A program made the translations under genes and the position numbers. The notes below the pieces were generated by a model, which saw only the letters and a program-made list of their open reading frames with translations, was not told where the DNA came from and did no database searches. From positions 562,813 to 626,812 of the forward strand of contig NZ_CP061297.1 of NCBI RefSeq assembly GCF_018687575.1: a DNA stretch of 64,000 bases. The letters run 5' to 3'. Shown piece by piece: positions 55,201 through 61,200 of the stretch. Source of the stretch: Polynucleobacter asymbioticus (lineage in GTDB: Bacteria > Pseudomonadota > Gammaproteobacteria > Burkholderiales > Burkholderiaceae). Numbering within the stretch: position 1 is the first letter of the stretch; each line of letters opens with the position of its first letter.

Positions 55201-58200
55201 AAATACTTTGGTATTGACCGGGTCTAGCAATGGATCGACCACTACGACAATTTCCTCTGGAACATTACAAGTTGGAAGTTCTGCAGCTGCTGGTGCACTG
55301 GGATCCGGCAATGTTGTTAATAGTGCTGCGCTAGTATTTAGTAGTAATAGCGATTTATCAGTATCTAATGCCATTTCTGGATCTGGAACATTAACTAAGC
55401 AAGAAGGTGGCGTTCTTACTCTTGCAGTATCAAACTCTTATACCGGCTTAACAACCATTTCAGCTGGTACCTTGAAGTTAGGTAATGCTGCAGCTTTGGG
55501 GACAACTGCCGCCGGAACCACCATTACTTCGGGCGCAGTTCTTGATCTTAATGGTCAAACCATTAGTAATGCTGAAGCTTTAACAGTGAACGGCACTGGT
55601 ATTAGTAGTGGCGGAGCAGTAATCAATAGTAGTTCAACAGCTGCTTCTTATGCAGGCCTACTAACACTAGGCAGCGCTAGCTCAATCGTGGGTGACACTG
55701 GCACCATTGCTTTAAGTCATGCGGGTACGATTTCCGGGGCTTACAACTTAACTCTCGGTGGAGCACAAGGCGGCTCGATCACATCAATCATTGGAATTTC
55801 CACAGGTGCTTTGACTAAGATTGGCGCTGGTACTTGGACTATGAGTGGAGCCAATACTTATAGCGGTGGCACTACTATCAGTGCCGGCACATTGAAGGCA
55901 GGTAGTACCACTGCATTTGGCGCATCTTCTGGAGCAATCAGCATTGCCGATGGCGCAGCACTTGATCTCAATGGTAAAGCCTTAGCCAATACCAATGCTC
56001 TGACATTAAATGGCACAGGCGTTAGCGCAGCTGGCGCTCTGACAAACTCAAGCTCAACCGCGGGTACTTATGCGGGTGCAATTACTCTAGGTAGCATCTC
56101 TTCAATCGGTAGTACTTCTGGCGCAATCACTATCTCTGGTGCGATCTCTGCAAGTTCAAGCAACTATGGCTTGGCTCTAGTGGGTGATAAAGCGATCACC
56201 ATGAGCAATACCAGCAATGCCTTAAGTACCATTGCCTCTGGTTCTTCATTAGGTGCTCTGACTGTTGTTAGCACTGGAGATCTGGCTATTGGATCGGTAG
56301 TAGCAGGAGCCACTACTTACAACGGACTTAACTCCACTGGCGTAATTTCAGTGAAGACCACTGGTGATTTGAATATTTCACAAAACGTCGCCACCACAAG
56401 TACTTCAGCAGTTGCATCTGCTCCAGCAATGCTCTTGGCCGCTGGTTACCTGGAGTCCTCAGGATCAGTTACTAAAAACATTAAGCTCAGTGGTTCACCC
56501 ACATTTACCGTTGGTACTAACGGCATTATTGATTTCTACTCAGGCGATAGTGCAGGTAGCACCGGCTTATCTACGTATGTTGACCTACAAACTAGTAAGT
56601 CGTATACCTATAGCGCTACCTTAAGCACTAAGCCAACGGCGGCTGGATACAACGTGATTTATCGTGGTGCTGCACCATATATCTATTTGACGGTAGTAGA
56701 TTCACAAACGGGCACTTATGGCACAGCCTCGGCTCTGAGCTATTGGTATTCCACTAGCCCAACTCTATATGGCTCTGCATATCTGCCGGCATCACTTTCT
56801 GCATTTGATTCTGCGCAAATATTTACAGCGGGCCAAACCACCATCAACATCAATTCAGGTGGTTTAAGTGGCTCGATCACAATTAGCACCGCGCTAACTA
56901 GCACAACTAATGCTCGCACTTATAGCTTGACTTTGAATCCAACGCTAACTCTATCTGGGTCGAGCTCTATCTTTGTTCCTGGTGCTGCGAAAGATTTTGT
57001 TGTAAATCCAAAAACAGTGACGTTATCCGCTGCTAAGACTTATGACGCTTCTACAGATTTAACTGGTTATGTGACAGTAGGTACTGGCGTAGGCTCACAG
57101 ACCTTAACTTACACCGGCGCTACTGCAAATAATGCCAACGTCGCCACAGCTAACAAGTACATCAACGCCATTACCTTGGCCAATGCAACTGATGGCTCAG
57201 GTGGCTTAGCTTCGAACTACCAACTGCCAACCCTGAATGCCGCTAATGCGCCGGTCACCATCAATGCTGCAACTGCTACTGTTGCTGCTACTAAGACCTA
57301 TGATGGCAACACTACGCTTACCGATGGACAAATGAGTATTACTGGTGTCGGCGGGGTAGCCATCGCCTTCACTTTAGGCACTGCCGCAGCCAATGACGCT
57401 AACGTAGCTACTGCGAATAAGTACGTCAGCCTAGGCACCTTAGCTCTGACCGGTGGTAGCAATGCAACTGCAGCAAGTAACTATGCATTGCCAGCCTCTA
57501 GCAATAGCGCTAATAACAGTCTGACTATTAACACCGCTACTGCTACTGTCTCAGCCACGAAGACTTACGATGGCGCTACTACACTGACTAAACCACAAAT
57601 CAGTATTACTGGTATCGGTGGGGCAGTGATCGACTTTAACTTAGGCACTGCAGCAGCTAGCGATGCCAACGTAGCTACTGCGAATAAGTACGTCAGCCTA
57701 GGTACCCTGGCATTGACTGGCGGTACCGGCACTACAGCTGCAACTAACTATGCCTTGCCAGCATCTAGCAATAGCGCTAACAATAGCGCCACAATCAACG
57801 CTGCTACCGTGACTTTATCTGCCACTAAGACCTACGATGGTAATGACACTCTAGGTGCTGGTACGGTTACAGTTGGAACTGGCGTTGCGGGTCAAACATT
57901 GACCTATAGTTCAGCAACTGCCAGCGACATCAATGTGGCAACAGCTAATAAATATATCTCCGCAATTACCCTGGGTGATTGCACAGGCGTTTCGTGCGTT
58001 GGTCTAGTAAGTAACTATCAACTACCAACTCTAAATGCCGCTAATGCACCTGTGAATATTGGCCAGCTATCTTCTGTTACCTATAGCGGTAGTGCAGGCG
58101 GTTTGTGGTCAAGCGGCTCCAACTGGACTACAACAAGCACGCTAGGAACAACGAACGTAACTGGCGCTACTCCTACTCTGGGTAACGTTGCCACAATCAT

Positions 58201-61200
58201 CGTCCCAGCAGGAACAACGGTTGCCTACAGTAATGCCATGTCTGGTTTAACCCCAACTGCAGCAGTGGCTATTACCAACAACGGTACGATTAATTTCACG
58301 AATACCGGTGCGGTAACTCTGGATACCCCAATTAGCGGTACTGGTGCAATCACGATTAGTGGTAGCGGTGGTAGTGTGAACTTGGGCGCTACTAATAGCT
58401 ATAGTGGAAGCACCACTATCAATTCGGGTTCCACATTGCAATTAGGCAACACCAGTGCAATTGGTACTGGCTCTGCGGTAATCATTAATGGCACCTTGGA
58501 TTTGAATGGCTATTCACCATCGTTGGCCTCATTGGCAGGTACAACTGGAGCTATCACTACTACTGCAGCTGGTACACAAACCATAACTGTTGGTAGTAGT
58601 AATGCGACAACCAATTATGGTGGCGTTATTCAGAATGGATCAGGCACGATTGCACTTATCCAGAGTGGTAGTGGTACCCAAACCCTATCCGGAAATAATA
58701 CTTACACCGGTGGCACAACTATTACAGCAGGCACAATTAGCGCTGGTAGTGCTAACGCCCTAGGTACTGGCGCAGTAGGTATAGGTTCCTCGGGAACTCT
58801 TGATCTATCCTACAGTGGTGCTGTGACTTTGGGCTCTGCTTTGAGCATGGTCACAGGTTCTGCAATTACGAATAGTGCCAATACCTCTAATCTTTATGTC
58901 ACTGGTACTAGCACCATTAATGGCTCTATTAATACTGCTGGCAATCAAACATATAACGGTGCTGTGACTCTTGGTGGAAATTCCATCCTAACAACACTCA
59001 ATACCAGTGCTACCAACACCAATGGCAGTATTACTTTTACCTCTACAGTGAATGGTTCAGCTGGAACTGAGACTTTGACAATTACCAACGGAAGTGGGGC
59101 GGTTACATTTGGCTCTAACGTCGGTGCTAATGTTGGTTTGGGTTCTCTCACCATTACTGGTGGCGCTACAGCGACTGCACAAACAACCACTCTAGGTGGC
59201 AATGTCACAACGGCCGGTATTCAGAGTTATGGTGGTAATTTGACCTTAGGTGCCAATGCCACCCTTACATCCGCTAATAGTGATGTCACGATTGCTGGGG
59301 ATGTGAATACAACCCTAACGGTTGCAAGTGGAATTCTGAAATTCTTAGGAGCTGGTCAATGGTCCGTTAGCGCTAATAATGGGTCCACATGGTCCACTTA
59401 CACAGCCACAAGCAGTGCCAATGGTAGCAGTGGAGCAAGTGGAATAAACATTACATACAACGCTGGCAGCTATTCCTGGACTCCTAGTTCGAGTTCTGAC
59501 GTTGCTATTTTGGTAGTGGGCGGCGGCGGCTCAGGTGCTGCGAGTTATTTTGCCGGTGGCGGCGGTGGCGGCGGTGGCGGCGGAGTGATTGTTGCTAATT
59601 CATACTCCATCACATCGAGCGCTGTAACAGTGACTGTTGGTGCGGGCGGAAGCGTTGTTCCTTTCAATTCTACTGGGCTTGTTGGTAACAACGGCGGTAA
59701 TTCAGTATTTGATGCTTTGACTGCTATCGGTGGTGGCGGTGGTGGAACATGGACAAGTAGTAATACCCGAATTTCTGGTAAAAATGGTGGCTCTGGAGGA
59801 GGGGGTCCTGGAGGTAATGGGCCGGCTACTGGAGGTTCCACTACTGGCAGCACTTTGGTCGGAACTTACTATGGCAATAATGGTGGAACAAGTCCTACTG
59901 GCAATCCATTTAACGGCTCTGGTGGTGGCGGAGCTGGTGGTGCTGGAGTTGCTGGCAATAGCACTAGAGCTGGTGGTGCAGGTATAGCCTCGAGCATTAC
60001 TGGTACAAGTTCTTATTACGGTGCTGGTGGTGGCGGTGCGGGCGGCGTTGCCGGAAATGCAGGTGGTTTAGGTGGTAGCGGTATCGGAGGTACTGGTTCT
60101 GCTGGCAATCCTAATGGCGCAAGTTTAAGTACTGCAGCTGCAGCAACAGCCGGCACAATTAATACTGGAAGTGGTGGCGGTGGTGCAACAGGTCAGGCTT
60201 CTGGTGCTGGTGGTAGTGGTCTGGTGGTTGTTTCAGGATCGATTGCTGGTTCACGTGGATCGTATGGCCTCACTATTGTTTCTGGTTCTGGTAAGGCCTC
60301 CATTGGAGGTGCTGTTTCTAATCTAACAACGCTTGCCATCAATTCAAAATCTGTAGCTAGTGAAATTGGTGGCGTAATCAGTGGTGGCGCAGCTCTTACT
60401 TACAACACTGCTTCTGGTTACACCGGCTCCAGCGGTGCAGCAGGAGTACTCACACTTTCAGCTGCTAATACTTACTCCGGCACAACAACGATTAATGGCG
60501 GTACTTTAGTCATTACTAATAATGCAGGTTTAGGTAGCGATAGCGGCGGGGCAGTCACGATTGCTAGTGGCGCTACCTTAGATCTTCATAACGTAGCCGT
60601 GGGTGCTAAAGCCATTAACTTAAATGGTGGAACCATTAAAGATGTGACTAGCTCTTTAGCAGGTAACATCACCCTAGGTGCTAACAGTACCTTTAGCGCC
60701 ACGAATGCAGATGACGTATTAACCCTGTCTGGCCTGATCTCTGGTAGCTATGGCATCACTAAGACTGGCCTAGGCACCTTAGTGCTCACCGGCACCAATA
60801 CATACACAGGTGCAACAACTATTTCAGCAGGAACCCTGGCCTTAACTGGCGCTGGTTCTATTGCAACTTCAAGCAGCTTTACCAATAACGCTACTTTTGA
60901 TATCAGTGGCATAACTACTGGCGCTACCATAATTGGCCTGGCTGGTAGCAACGCTGGCTCCGTAGTACTGGGCAGCAAAACACTAACCCTGAGCAATGCG
61001 AGCGATACCTTTGCCGGTGTAATCTCTGGTACTGGCAATCTCATCTTGACTACTGGTGCACAGACTCTGTCAGGCGCTAACACTTACTCAGGTACTACAA
61101 CGATTAATGGCGGTAGCTTGTTATTGGCTACCGGCGGCAGTATTAATAACAGCCAACTGATCAACAATGGTGGGGCTGCTACTTTAAGTGGCTCTGGCGC

